A DNA stretch of 64,000 nucleotides from Adiantum capillus-veneris (Eukaryota; Streptophyta; Polypodiopsida; Polypodiales; Pteridaceae): assembly GCA_014529385.2 (NCBI GenBank), contig CM043942.1, positions 32,735,969 to 32,799,968 of the forward strand. Direction: 5' to 3'. Positions 49,810 through 60,203 of the stretch are shown here, one piece after another. Both the position numbers and the translations under genes were made by a program. Within the stretch, counting starts at the first letter, position 1. Each line of letters opens with the position of its first letter. The notes under the pieces are model-generated. The model saw only the letters and a program-made list of their open reading frames with translations. It searched no databases and had not been told where the DNA came from.

Positions 49810-50278
49810 TGCAGTAGCAGATGCTTTTTTCTCTATCTCTATCCTATCTATATAGCCACTATACTATCATTTTTCTTATACAGTCTATAGCTCTATGTTA
49901 TATAATTCTCTCTATACAGTCATCTTTTACCTAAATAATACTATGGTTGAGCATGAATGCTCAACGAGGGGTTGGGCAAAAAAAAAAGAAAAAAAGGAAA
50001 AAAAGAGAAGAAAAAAAGAAAAAAAGAGAATGCTACCAGTGAAAGCGGATATTGACAATGGATGGGGTATGGCTTTCAAGGGTCTAGGAGACCAGTTGTT
50101 AGTCATGGATGGATACAATTATTCATCAGAAAGGACTAAACAGGGTGCATCAGCCAAGAAAGCAGTAACATGGCAAATTCAATTGGTACCAGGTGGGTAA
50201 GTATTCAAGAGAACCCTATTGTAGCACAACCTACAGCTAGAGGCATCAAATACCTCTAGCTTAAGGGGGAGGGCTATA
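49810..50278 (+). other. Element-4 3' tail with two hairpins and purine tracts
   Basis: GTTGAGCAT-GA-ATGCTCAAC (49946-49965) followed by GAGGGGTTGGGCA is nearly the same as the Element-5 3' end. An A-rich run with G interruptions follows (49978-50029). The working tract is AAGGGGGAGGG at 50263-50273, preceded by the inverted repeat AGCTAGAGG/CCTCTAGCT (50235-50243, 50253-50261). The inner module is probably an older 3' end. Confidence 0.75.
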
Positions 50279-51766
50279 TGATGCATGGTTTTTAGGACCC
50301 CTCTGGAAGATGCAATAAAGGCACAGTCAGTTGTTGGGGAGATGAAGATACTCTAGTCCAAGGGATCTCGAAAGAGAAGAAAAATCTACTTCACAAGCAC
50401 CAAAGAGTAAAAAGTGCCATGGACAGAAGATACGTGGGAACGAGCTCTTATGCATGCCTACAACCTATATCTTACAGAATAGCCCTTCTAGGTGTGAATT
50501 TCTAGTGAAATTTACACGAGGATGTTCATGTGGACTCACAGCACAGCATACTCCGTTTTCACTTGTTTTATCGACAGTAAATATTTTTTACTACAGTAAA
50601 TATTTTTCACCTACATGGTAAATACAAATCACTTTTTACCTACAGTAACTTTTTTTATCCATGGTAAATATTTTTTACTGCACCATAAGTATTTGGTAGG
50701 TAACAGTTCACTGTTACTAGAAGCAATGATTGGGCATCAACAATGCAGTTACAGGAGGAGAAAAGGGGAAAATCTTATGGTAAAGGTGAGTCAACAGGGA
50801 TAAAGACTTTTGGGTTGAAAAGAGACATGCTGATTTTTTCAAAGAACACATGTCAAAAGAAGCCATGGTTGAGGATTTTTTGAGAATTTGATATTCAGGA
50901 GGACCCAGCTGACATGTGCAGAACCTCCAGTTTCAACAGCCACCTTACCTGCTCTTAAATGCTAGTCAAGGCCTTATCCCCATGTGTCACAATCAGAAAA
51001 ATCAGCATTTACCCTCCCCTCTCACATCACTCTAGAAAATATCTTGATGGTGACATATCAGGTGACCTCAATCTGTTGACCACCCTAAGCAAAAAGTAAC
51101 CCCAATCAGCGGATTTAAGCATGTTTATCCCTAATCCTAAACCCTCTCAGAAACCTATATAAGGAGGCCTTCTCTCACTCAAAACAACACTTCACCCACT
51201 CCACCAAGAAACGAAGCTATGACGACATTGCTCACAACGAGGAGCTATGGATGGAGCTCTACTCTCTCTCCCTCTCTCTCTCTCTCTCCCTCTAGTATGC
51301 TACATTACTAGCCCTAAAACCTAAATAAGGAGTCTTCTCTCATGCTCCATGGCCACCATCCTCGCCATCATTCTCTAAGGTATTGATGTGTTGCTAGTAG
51401 GATCATACCTACTTGCTGGGTTGATTGTTTTTTTGACAAGGGATTATGCCATCCTTGGCTTGCTTCTCTATATCCTTGTTATGTATGATCAGATGCCATT
51501 GTATTGTTAAGCTGATGTCTTGTGTATATATATGCTACATAAGGTCCCTAAGCTTCGTTTCTATGTGTTTTGCCATATGTTTTGATGCCATCATAATGCC
51601 AGAAGTCTCACTTGCCTATGTGCACTATGTGTGAGGTCCCTAAACCTCTTAATTTAGGGTGGTGCCCCCTTTGTTTTGTTCTTTGCTTGTTTGCATGAGG
51701 CGTGGTTTGTGGAGTGTGCACGAGTACAGAGGCCACCCGATTGCACAGCTCTTTTTCCCGCTATCA
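50279..51766 (+). repeat. Element-4 3' LTR, 1488 bp
   Basis: Partner of 44182-45775 with one unit of the TACCTACAGTAAAT-rich stretch only. TATATAAG at 51156-51163. Few substitutions from the 5' copy. Confidence 0.92.
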
Positions 51767-54022
51767 ACAACATTGTATGCAATAGGCTTCAATTGGTTTG
51801 AGGTTCTTGTCAGGCTCTGAACATTGATTTTTCCAATGATCATCAGCACCACAGTTATGAAAGTTTCCTGTTCTTGGCTTTATCATGGGTCTTACCATGG
51901 GAGATCTGACACCTTGATTAGCTACATAATACATTGGTGCGAGCTCTAGTGGAGCATAAGTCACGGGTTCTTCCATTGGTGGTGGATGTGGATTATACCA
52001 ATCTCCTTCTACCATTATTGTAGATGGACTAGGCTATGCATAGGGTGTAAGAGATACTAATGCTTGTTCATCTATGACTCCTTCAGAGTGTATGTACTTT
52101 ACAGGCACTCCATTATGTCCTGGATACGGAGGTTGTTGTCCCAACACAGGTTGAGGTCTTTCCATACCCATTGGTGGTCTTTGAGCTTGGGCCATATTAG
52201 GTTGATATCTGTACATGGGTTGTCATTGTGGCCTCATGGGTACGTATTGAACATTCCCATAATATTTTGGTTTAAGTCACACTCGTGGGTCTCATGGTTG
52301 GTCTATTTACCCTCGATTACATACCATTTTTGTGGCCTAATTGATTGTCCATGTGGAGGTATCCCTTGTCCTGGTCCCCTCATAGGTGCTTTTTGCATGT
52401 TATTCATCATGTTGTTCATCCTCTTAAGCATATCTTCTATGGTTGAGAGTGGTGTTGTAGCAGCCATTCCCACTTGTTCTGGTTTAGTGGATGTTGTTTG
52501 CTTGCTTTGGTTATCCTTAGGGACATCTTCTTTGTTGAAAATTTCATTGTCTCCTAAGTCAATAGCATCTGACACACATGCTTCTAAGGTTGCATGCTTT
52601 TTACTATAGAGTATAGCATGAAGTTCTTTGTTTAGTAGTCCCTCCAGAAACAAAGATACAAGTCGTTCTTCTACAGGTATGTCCAGCTCTGGGCATCTGG
52701 CAATGTATTGTTTCATTCAAGTTGCACAATCCCTAATAGACTCACCATGTTTCTGTTTAAAGCTGTAGATTTAAGCTACCCTGTTATGTTTGATCCCCGT
52801 TTTGGAACAAGCAGCTACAAATCCTTGAGCAAATGTGTTCAAGTCCATTTGACCTTAGTGGAATGTTTTGGAATCCTGTCAATGGTTTTCCTTCTAATGT
52901 CATTCTAAACCCCTTGAATTGAGTATGGAAATCAAATATACGCTCTGCTCTTAGCACTTGCTTAAAGCTTGCTAAGTGGTCGTATGGATCCCTTAATCCA
53001 CTGTATTTTCTGACCCATTTCTGAAAATCAGCTGGTCTGACACATCTGTTTGGTTCAACTCCCGGTCTTTTGGCAGTTGGTCCTGTTCCGAGTCCTTCAA
53101 ACTAGTCTGTTGGAAATAGTGACTCATGTAGCCCTGGAATGGCCTTAGTGTCACCCGGTTTTCTACGTGATGAGGTGGTTTCTGGTTTCTTTACATTGCT
53201 CTTAGATGATCTCTCACGGTGTTCATCTCTTGGAATTGTTTCAGGTCCTTGTCCTAATTCCAATCCCGTATGGAATACCCTTGGTATTTGGTTTGTTCTA
53301 CCTCCTCACGAGTCATCATAACAAAGTTGTTGTTATAACAATCCCTAACAGGTAGGTTGGTAAGTCCGCTGATCCCTTATCGTTGATCTTGAAGATATAG
53401 ATTATCTTCATGGCCGTTAATTGTCCTGGTTTGGCATGCAAAGTCCACAAAAGATATTTTATGTTCTATCTTCCCAACAATAGACTCAGATCCTAGGATT
53501 ATCCATACTAAGCCGTTTCAAAGGCTTCAAGTCTACTTGATCATATCCCTCAAATTCTAAAGTTGGTGGTCCTTCTTTTGCTAACATATCTGGGATTATG
53601 GTGTTTACTTCTAACCCCCATTTGTCTATCACGTCAGGGTTTTTGACTTGTAAATATTGAGTTCCGTTTCGATCCATGTACATTTTTCCTTGTTTGTTTG
53701 CCCTAACCTCTTCTTCGAACTCAATACCATGATCATCAATGCGAATAGCATACTCCTCGTTAGGGTCCAAGTAAACTTGGGCTCCATGACGGTTAGTCTT
53801 GTAAGAAGATAGTATATGCTTATAGTGCACTGTTGTTCCAGTTTCCGAGTGAGTCGAGTAAGAAGACATTTCAGATGTTGAATTTGAAAAAGTGTCTGAG
53901 ATTTCTTCAGGAATTGTGTGCAAGGAAGTACCTTGATTCGCGCTTTTTTCAGTGGATACTCTACTGGAGGTTTCTCCAAGTATGCCCTGATTTCCTAATA
54001 CCCAACTAGATCTAAGGTTCAT
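51767..54022 (-). pseudogene. Gypsy-3 gag (N-terminus, capsid, first zinc knuckle), broken
   Basis: 53486-54022 is an intact N-terminal extension (MNLRSSWVLGNQGILGE ... YMDRNGTQYLQVKNPDV). 52717-53485 holds the capsid start in broken frames. 52303-52716 codes the capsid end (LVSLFLEGLLNKELHAILYS). 52034-52216 (MERPQPVLGQQPPYPG) equals Gypsy-1 IERPQPMLGQQPPLPG. 51767-52015 carries FHNCGADDHWKNQC, a knuckle whose first cysteine is phenylalanine, and AYCIQC, where Element-4 inserted. Confidence 0.82.
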
Positions 54023-54049
54023 ATAGACTTATGAAGCCCTGGATAGAGT

Positions 54050-54059
54050 ACTCACCTTT
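54050..54059 (-). promoter_or_regulatory. Splice-donor-like site before Gypsy-3 gag
   Basis: On the minus strand AAAG/GTGAGT (cut at 54056/54055), 33 nt before the gag ATG at 54022. It agrees well with the 5' splice consensus and has the same position as the donor of Gypsy-1 although the surrounding leader has diverged. Confidence 0.55.
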
Positions 54060-54429
54060 GGATTGACTTCTCGTCATTTTCCACTTGATTCAATTGCAAC
54101 TTTCTGTCAAGCCATTGATTCCTCATCTGCAACCTCATTCCTGTACAAATTTGATCAAGTTAGATATTCTTCTATACAGACAGTAGAGCTTTTGATAACT
54201 CTCGTGATAGGTCTCTGTGTATCACTTCAAATCGAGCTATGGGAGTCAAAATTTGACTTTCAAATTTGACTTTAGCAAAAATCAAAGCTTTAATCTGCAA
54301 CCTGGAAACTGAGTGTATGTGTACCAATTTTGATCCGATTGAACCCAAAATTGCCCTATGGCTTTATATTATGTTGGTCTAACACTACATAAGCTCAAAA
54401 GTCAAAATTGATGTCTCTAGATAGCAGAA

Positions 54430-55290
54430 GTAAATAATCGTGATTATTTACTTTTGTCAATTTTTTGCACTTTTTTTATTGGCTTGACAAGTATACAACT
54501 TCTTAAAGTCTCAGGACAAGTTTCAACAAGTTTGGACAAAATCTGATCAAGTTTTCAACTGTTTTGTGTCCGCAGACTCTGATTTCGAAAATCTGGCTTA
54601 AGTCTCACCATTGTGATCCAAATTTCACAAAAATTGATTTGTGAGGTCTACTTGTGGTATACTCAAATTTGCAAAATCATCAAGTTTTGGAGCAGATGTA
54701 AATAATCGCAATTATTTACTCCAACTATATTTTTGCGAGTTTTTGCCCCAACTTTGACACGGATCTGTTAAGCACCTTAAGTTAAGGTCACTAGCCAAGT
54801 TTCATCAAGTTTGGATAATTTTTGGTCAAATGGTCATCATTTATCCGTTCGCAGACTAACTTTGCAATTTTACTCACAATTTTCAATCCAGTGATCCAAA
54901 TCTTACCAAATTTGGTTTGTGGGCTTATTACAACATGCTAAAACTAGTGGTATGCTGACTTTGGCCAAAAAAGTTAAAAAATAGGGCAGATGTAAATAAT
55001 CACAATCATTTACTTTTGACAAATTTTTGCAATTTTTTTGTCAACTGAGCATGTACACATGTTTATCACATCAACATAAGCCTATGAATCAATTTTCAAT
55101 AAGTTTGGACAAATTTTTTCCAATTTACACTCAAGATTCAAAAAGTCAGTACAAACTTACCCAGTTTTTTGCCAGTTTAGTGATCCAAATCTCTTGGGCC
55201 TTTACAAAAGTTGTTTGTACACATGCAATGAGTCAATGGTATGAACCTTGGTCTGTTTAGAACAGAAAGTTAATAATCACGATTATTAAC
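54430..55290 (-). repeat. Array of four ATCGCGAT-core palindromes in the Gypsy-3 leader
   Basis: 22-bp palindromes made of half-site GTAAATAATCG (or GTTAATAATCR) and its reverse complement at 54430-54451, 54698-54719, 54992-55013 and 55269-55290. Start distances are 268, 294 and 277 bp. The core is changed only by C/T or G/A exchanges at the CG sites. Units between them share words such as GTGATCCAAATYT and CAAGTTTGGA but are strongly diverged. Core and spacing match the Gypsy-1 arrays; the arms differ. Confidence 0.85.
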
Positions 55291-55932
55291 TTTAGGCTTG
55301 AAATGAACACTTTTTTGCAATTTTTTCAAAGACAGTCCTTATATGAGCTATTTTAAGCCTATGAATCAAGTCAAAACTTAATTTGGCTTAAAATGTCAAG
55401 AAAAAATAAATAATCTGAGTTTTGGCCAACTCTTGAAATTTTTTACCTCAAAGTGTCTTTGAGCTTACCAACTGGTTTAAACAACTTTTAGGCTTACTCT
55501 CCAGTCGGATTGAGTGGTTTTGAGTCTTTTTGAGCTATTTCTAGCCGTAGACCTGAAATTCTGCAGCTTTCAATAACAACTCACACTTGATTCTTTCAGA
55601 GAGAGCAATGTTCTGAAATCCACCTCGAATCCTACTTACCCTACTCCTAAATTCTCATGCAATAGGGTTGTGGAAAGTGTCCGCAAACACTCGTTTTCTT
55701 GTGTATTATGTTTTTTCTGACCACTAATCTTAAGACTTGTCTCGTCTACCAATCATTCTCAAAATCTCAATCTAATTCTACAATCCTACAATCTTAAAGG
55801 CACTTAGCAAGTAAGATTACTTCCAAGCTACCTCTACACAGCAAAAAACGACAATCTTAAGCTATGCGGTTTCTAAAAGAAAGTTTTGAACTGTAGGCGA
55901 ACCTACAGGAAGTTAAAGAACAACTACACAAG
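55291..55932 (-). other. Gypsy-3 leader, rest
   Basis: AT-rich leader without ORF or further full palindrome. It ends at the Element-5 flank ACGC (55933-55936) and continues at 62331. Confidence 0.6.
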
Positions 55933-55936
55933 ACGC

Positions 55937-58064
55937 TGGTGCATCCAAAGTGTGTCGACTCTAGAAGATGGCATGGACATATGTGTACAGGCAAGTAGAA
56001 GCATGGCAAAGGACTGGAGCAGCTGGGAAATTCATGGGATGGCAGGTAGCAGTGGAAGTGTATGCATGATACGGCTTATAGGCCAAGGAAGTCTCCATAA
56101 TGGGCTAATTGGGGGGGCAGATGAAATAGATGCAAAGTGGTGCTTGTGGGTCCAGGAATGAAGAACTTGAGGTGCTGAAGGAACAGGTCCAAACGGTTCA
56201 TCAAACCGAGCTACGGAGCCCAAGTTATTGAAGGTTGAAGTTTTGGTGATTTGCACATTTTTGCCGGATAGGGCGGCTGGGGTTAGATGGTCCAAATGGA
56301 AGTCAGGATATAGGTGTGTAGAGCTCGACTCATGGAACCTAGCCGTCTTTTTGGATTGCGGATCGGAGCTATGGTTTCCAAGATATGGTCAGCTGAAGGT
56401 TTTTCGGGGGTCGGGTTTGAGCCCACTTGGCCGCATTGGAGTGTGTGCCATCTGGCATCTTTTGAGCCTCAACGAAGTTCTAGCGCAGGGTGTATGTTAT
56501 ACGGAGCCAGCAGGAAGTGACTGCATGTCAAACGGAGGCCAGAGCGAGGAGATATAGTTGTCGAAAAATTGGGAGCATTTGACCGGATCGGGTTGCAGAT
56601 GTTTTTTCCATTTTTGAAAGCTTTGGTTCGAGGACGCTAAGAAGTCAAAGTGCAGGTACAGAGAGGGGTGATTGTAGCTGGGAAGATGGAGTTTCACCTG
56701 GGCTTTACAGCTTAGCAACAGAAGGTGGGAGCAGAGAATGGGGTCCACGCAAAGGCAGGCAAAACAAAAAAAAGTTTTTTGTTAAAAAACAAAGATGTTT
56801 TTGGATTTTTGAAGCCCTTGAGGCTCAAGTCTTGGGCAATTGCCATGTGGCGCAACGATGAACCCACATACGGGCGCGCGGATGAAGAATCCGGAGTATA
56901 TAGGGCAGGGCGTGAGCGCCTCTTGGGTATGTGAAGTGGAGATGGGCTCCTTGAGAGCTCGTGGCTATGGCGTCCGCGTTGGGCGCTGCTGTGGTGGCGC
57001 TGCAGGCGGAGGCGCCGTTGATTTTGGGCGGCGACTGGCAAGGCAGGGCAGCGGTGGCGCCCCCTTTGTGTCAGGTTGATGATGACGTGGCAAACAGCTA
57101 GGGGACTTGTCCCATGGCCCATGGGGCCCCGAAATTTTAAAGAAGGAAGGAGGGGGCAATAGCGACATCGCTATTGCCTCCCCCCCTCGTGTAAGGAAGA
57201 GGTCCCACAGCAACATGTAAGGCGAGCAAGAAGGAGAATCCGAGAGCAGTCATGTGGGCAAAGCCCTCTACAAAGCACCAAAGGGGCAAACCAAGGAAGA
57301 TGGCAAGGGCAAAGGCTGTCCGGGCGAATCAAAGGACGCAAAGCCAAAGGTAAGGCCAAAGGGAGGGAGATTCGGTCGGCCAAGATGGAAGGACCAAAGG
57401 GCAAGTGTGCACACCCTGCAAAGGTTTCCAAAAATAACATATGCCAAGTGTTGGCAATGCAATCAAATGCTAAAAAGAACTCCAAATGGAGTGCACGACA
57501 TGGAAGCACACCACATTTTTCTTTTTTGGGACTCCTAGGCACACCCCTATAAAAAGAGATTTTTGTTCATTTTTTGGGGTCTTTTGACCAGTTGGCTTGT
57601 TTTTTCTTTGCCTGTGTGAGTAAGTGAAAGCTTGAAGCTTGTGTGATGCCAATCTTTCCATTGAAGCTGCATACATCGGTTGTGCTACTCTCTATGCAAC
57701 AATACCACTCACTTGACCCAATCTGGTGTGTTGCTTCTCCCCATCCCCCTCCTCTTCTCTCGCTCTTCGTGTATTGGTCATAGCTTGCAGAGGGTTTGCC
57801 TGCATCTCGAGAGGTGCTACCGAGAGGGCAGATTAGGAGTGTCTTGTGATTCGGAAGGGTGAGTTGAGCAGTGTGGGTGCATTTGTGTTGTGGGTGTTTT
57901 TTGCAAGGTGTGAGGTAGTTGTTTTGTATGCTAAAGCGGAGTTGTTAGTGCAAATAAGCCAATTTGAAGGTGTTTTTTGAGAGGTTAGGGGTGTTGTGGA
58001 ATCCCTTGGCTATAGAGAGGCAAGTAGTTTGTGTGCTGGGTGTGTTCCTTATTCCCCCTCTCCA
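55937..58064 (+). repeat. Element-5 5' LTR, 2128 bp
   Basis: Length differs by one base from the partner at 60204-62330; substitutions are scattered. TATAAAAA at 57548-57555. Open frames inside both LTRs (for example about 57254-57538) begin with GTG rather than ATG and have no known domain, so they are not called. Confidence 0.92.
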
Positions 58065-58069
58065 TCTTC

Positions 58070-58087
58070 TGGTGCCCCCACTGAGGA
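58070..58087 (+). other. Element-5 primer-binding site
   Basis: TGGTGCCCCCACTGAGGA, five bases after the LTR, identical to Element-4. The tRNA is not identified. Confidence 0.8.
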
Positions 58088-58191
58088 GCTGTCTGATGCT
58101 CCAATTTGCGGTTGAAAGCGGTGTTTTTTTGCCAACGAAGTGGTTGGCTCAGGGTCGAGATGTTTGATGGTCGAGGTTAAAGCTGACAGAG

Positions 58192-59295
58192 ATGATGGAA
58201 CCAGGTTTTGGCCCCATATTTACGGGCGTCGAAGATCCCGAGGATTGGTTAGCTGATTTTGAGCTATGGTTGTTGTCGATGCGTATATCGTCGGATTCAA
58301 AAAGGGTACAAATGGTGCCATTGTTGATGCGAGGTAAAGCAAAGGTGTGGTTCGATGGCCTAGAGAGCATTGATCGAGAATCATGGCAAAGGTTGCAAAG
58401 TCAGTTTCTGGAGCGGTTTCGAGAGGTGATTACGGCGGAAAAAGCCGGTGCGAAGCTGAAGGTGGTACGCCAGGATGTAAGTAAAGATTTCTCTATTTTC
58501 ATTGAGCAGTTTGAAGCTTGTTGGAAGAAGTTAGAGATTGCGACTGGGGTCAAAAGCAATCAATCTTTGAAGTTGTCAAAGATGTTAGAGTGCTTGCATC
58601 CGAGGATTAGAGAAAAGGTCAAAGATGGCACGGATACCTATGAAGACATGGTCTATCTGGCAAAGATAAAGAGCAGAAAGGTGAAGCGGAAGTTGGAGTT
58701 GGGAATGCTAAAGCCAATAGATTATATACCTGTTGCGGAGGTAGCGAAGGGCTCTTGGGTCCAGCCAAAGGTGATTCCAATTGTGCAAAATGCAAGGCCT
58801 GTGGAGGTAAGACCTACTATTGGTTATGTTCCTTGGAGATTTCCGGTTTGTGATGTGCATGTGCCGAGGGTGGAAGAGCTTGTCAACGAGGAGAAGCTCC
58901 ATGTCGAGGTGAACCAAGATGCAAAAGCAGTAGCAGATGTGGAGGTTTCAGTACGGGTTGAAGAGAGTGGTAGAGACGGTCAAGCTTTTGTGGAGCAGCC
59001 AGTGGATGCAGATGCTGATACGGAGTCGGTATATGATGCCGATGCCGATGATGATACAAGCTCGATTAGCTGGGAGACAAGCGAGGAGAATAATGTGGAT
59101 GAGTATACATCCTATGAAGAGGAGACGGAATCTGATGAACCCAAACTGGTAAAGGTAAAGCTACCCTCTTATATGTTTCATGATATGGTAATAGCACATG
59201 TGCAAGAAGAGCAAGGAACAGAGAAAACCAAGATAGTTGATGAAAGCCAAAAGGTATGGTTTCGACCTACGGATGATGGAATGCACGTGAAGTAG
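58192..59295 (+). CDS. Element-5 gag
   Basis: 367 residues, open. Retrotrans_gag pattern in residues about 10-165: EDWLADFELWLLSMRI, GKAKVWFDGLESIDRESWQ, FSIFIEQFEACWKKLEI, LSKMLECLHPRIREKVKDG. A lysine-rich piece (KIKSRKVKRKLELG) and a long acidic tail (DADADTESVYDADADDDTSS) follow. No zinc knuckle. The product could assemble particles and package this element's RNA for copying by another element's enzymes. Confidence 0.85.
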   Translation: MMEPGFGPIFTGVEDPEDWLADFELWLLSMRISSDSKRVQMVPLLMRGKAKVWFDGLESIDRESWQRLQSQFLERFREVITAEKAGAKLKVVRQDVSKDFSIFIEQFEACWKKLEIATGVKSNQSLKLSKMLECLHPRIREKVKDGTDTYEDMVYLAKIKSRKVKRKLELGMLKPIDYIPVAEVAKGSWVQPKVIPIVQNARPVEVRPTIGYVPWRFPVCDVHVPRVEELVNEEKLHVEVNQDAKAVADVEVSVRVEESGRDGQAFVEQPVDADADTESVYDADADDDTSSISWETSEENNVDEYTSYEEETESDEPKLVKVKLPSYMFHDMVIAHVQEEQGTEKTKIVDESQKVWFRPTDDGMHVK

Positions 59296-59306
59296 TGTGT
59301 GGTGCC

Positions 59307-60062
59307 ATGCTAATGGCCGTGATTATGAAAGTAGCGGCGGAATGTGCCATGGTGGTGCAACATGTGCAAACTTTTTCCAAGAGGGATAAAGCAGCCGTGT
59401 CTATGGAGGAACTTGAGATGGATACAGTAACGAATGAGTTTTTCTCTTCCTTAGAGGAGCATGATGCAGCGGTAGAAGAGGTTATTGAAGAGCAGGATAC
59501 TGAAGCTGGACAGAAGGAAGTGCTGAGCGACCTTAAAGGGCCAATCGATGATGAAGGGCTTGATGATAGTGTAAGTGAGTTCGAAGAGGAGGTGCAAGAG
59601 AGCATGAAGCCAGTGCAAGAGATGTGTTCTATGGCATATGGAGGAGGTTCCCAGGATGTGTCCAAGCTTTCAAAAAATAAATGCAACCCATGGTTGAAAG
59701 GTATGCTTGTAAGTGCAACTGTGTAGTATGTTATCTGGTCAGATACGGGGTTCCTTTGAAAGGAGCTCTACTTACATGGCTAGGAGGGAGGGTCAGAAGT
59801 GTTGGTTTGTACAGATGATGTCGTTGCAGAACCAGTTCTTTCGGTTGGTTCGAGTAATCTGTTTGCAGAGCCATATAGGTTGATGAGGCAAGATGATGTC
59901 CGAAGAGGTGCTAAAGTGCTACGGGCCTTTTGTGTGCATGGATGGCTACGTGCTTGGGTAGGGCACTATTGGAGGTTGTTACAGATGGATGAAAGTGAAC
60001 AGAGCCAGGTGTTTGATCCAGGTGGAAGCTATGTTATGCAGGGGGTGGGGGAACCCACTTGA
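59307..60062 (+). pseudogene. Element-5 acidic downstream ORF (stops)
   Basis: From the ATG at 59307 one frame codes an acidic protein part (EELEMDTVTNEFFSSLEEHD, DDSVSEFEEEVQESM) and passes through stops at 59724-59726 and 59781-59783 to end with VFDPGGSYVMQGVGEPT. Only the FDPGG ending is shared with Element-4. It overlaps gag by no more than a few codons. Function unknown. Confidence 0.45.
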
Positions 60063-60203
60063 AGGTTTGATAATAGGGTGCAATAAAATATTGTACATAC
60101 GGTTTTAGTTTTCTCATAGTGTGCGACAGGTTTTTGCAGTTTATAGTGAAATAAAGCTCTTTTGTGGTTGAGCATAAATGCTCAACAGGGGGGTGGGCAA
60201 TGA
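60063..60203 (+). other. Element-5 hairpin and polypurine tract
   Basis: GTTGAGCAT-AA-ATGCTCAAC (60167-60186) is directly followed by AGGGGGGTGGGCAATGA and the LTR at 60204. Stem sequence and tract match the inner module of Element-4. Confidence 0.85.

Larger units (their letters stand above)
44182..51766 (+). mobile_element. Element-4: non-autonomous gypsy-type element with gag and protease
   Basis: LTRs 44182-45775 and 50279-51766 (TGATGCATGG to CTATCA). The flanks GCAAC (44177-44181) and ACAAC (51767-51771) are a five-base duplication with one change. The primer site is TGGTGCCCCCACTGAGGA. It codes four small ORFs, gag-protease and a short tail. RT beyond its first residues, RNase H and integrase are missing, so it depends on enzymes from elsewhere. 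LTR identity is high, so it is young. Confidence 0.92.

Noticed and set aside
49895-50200. ORF with a poly-Lys/Glu stretch in the Element-4 tail
   Set aside because: It is made by an A-rich purine run next to the inner purine tract; no domain and no counterpart in Element-5.
57254-57538. 94-aa lysine-rich ORF in both Element-5 LTRs
   Set aside because: It starts with GTG, lacks an ATG in frame, has no known domain, and its repetition only reflects LTR identity.
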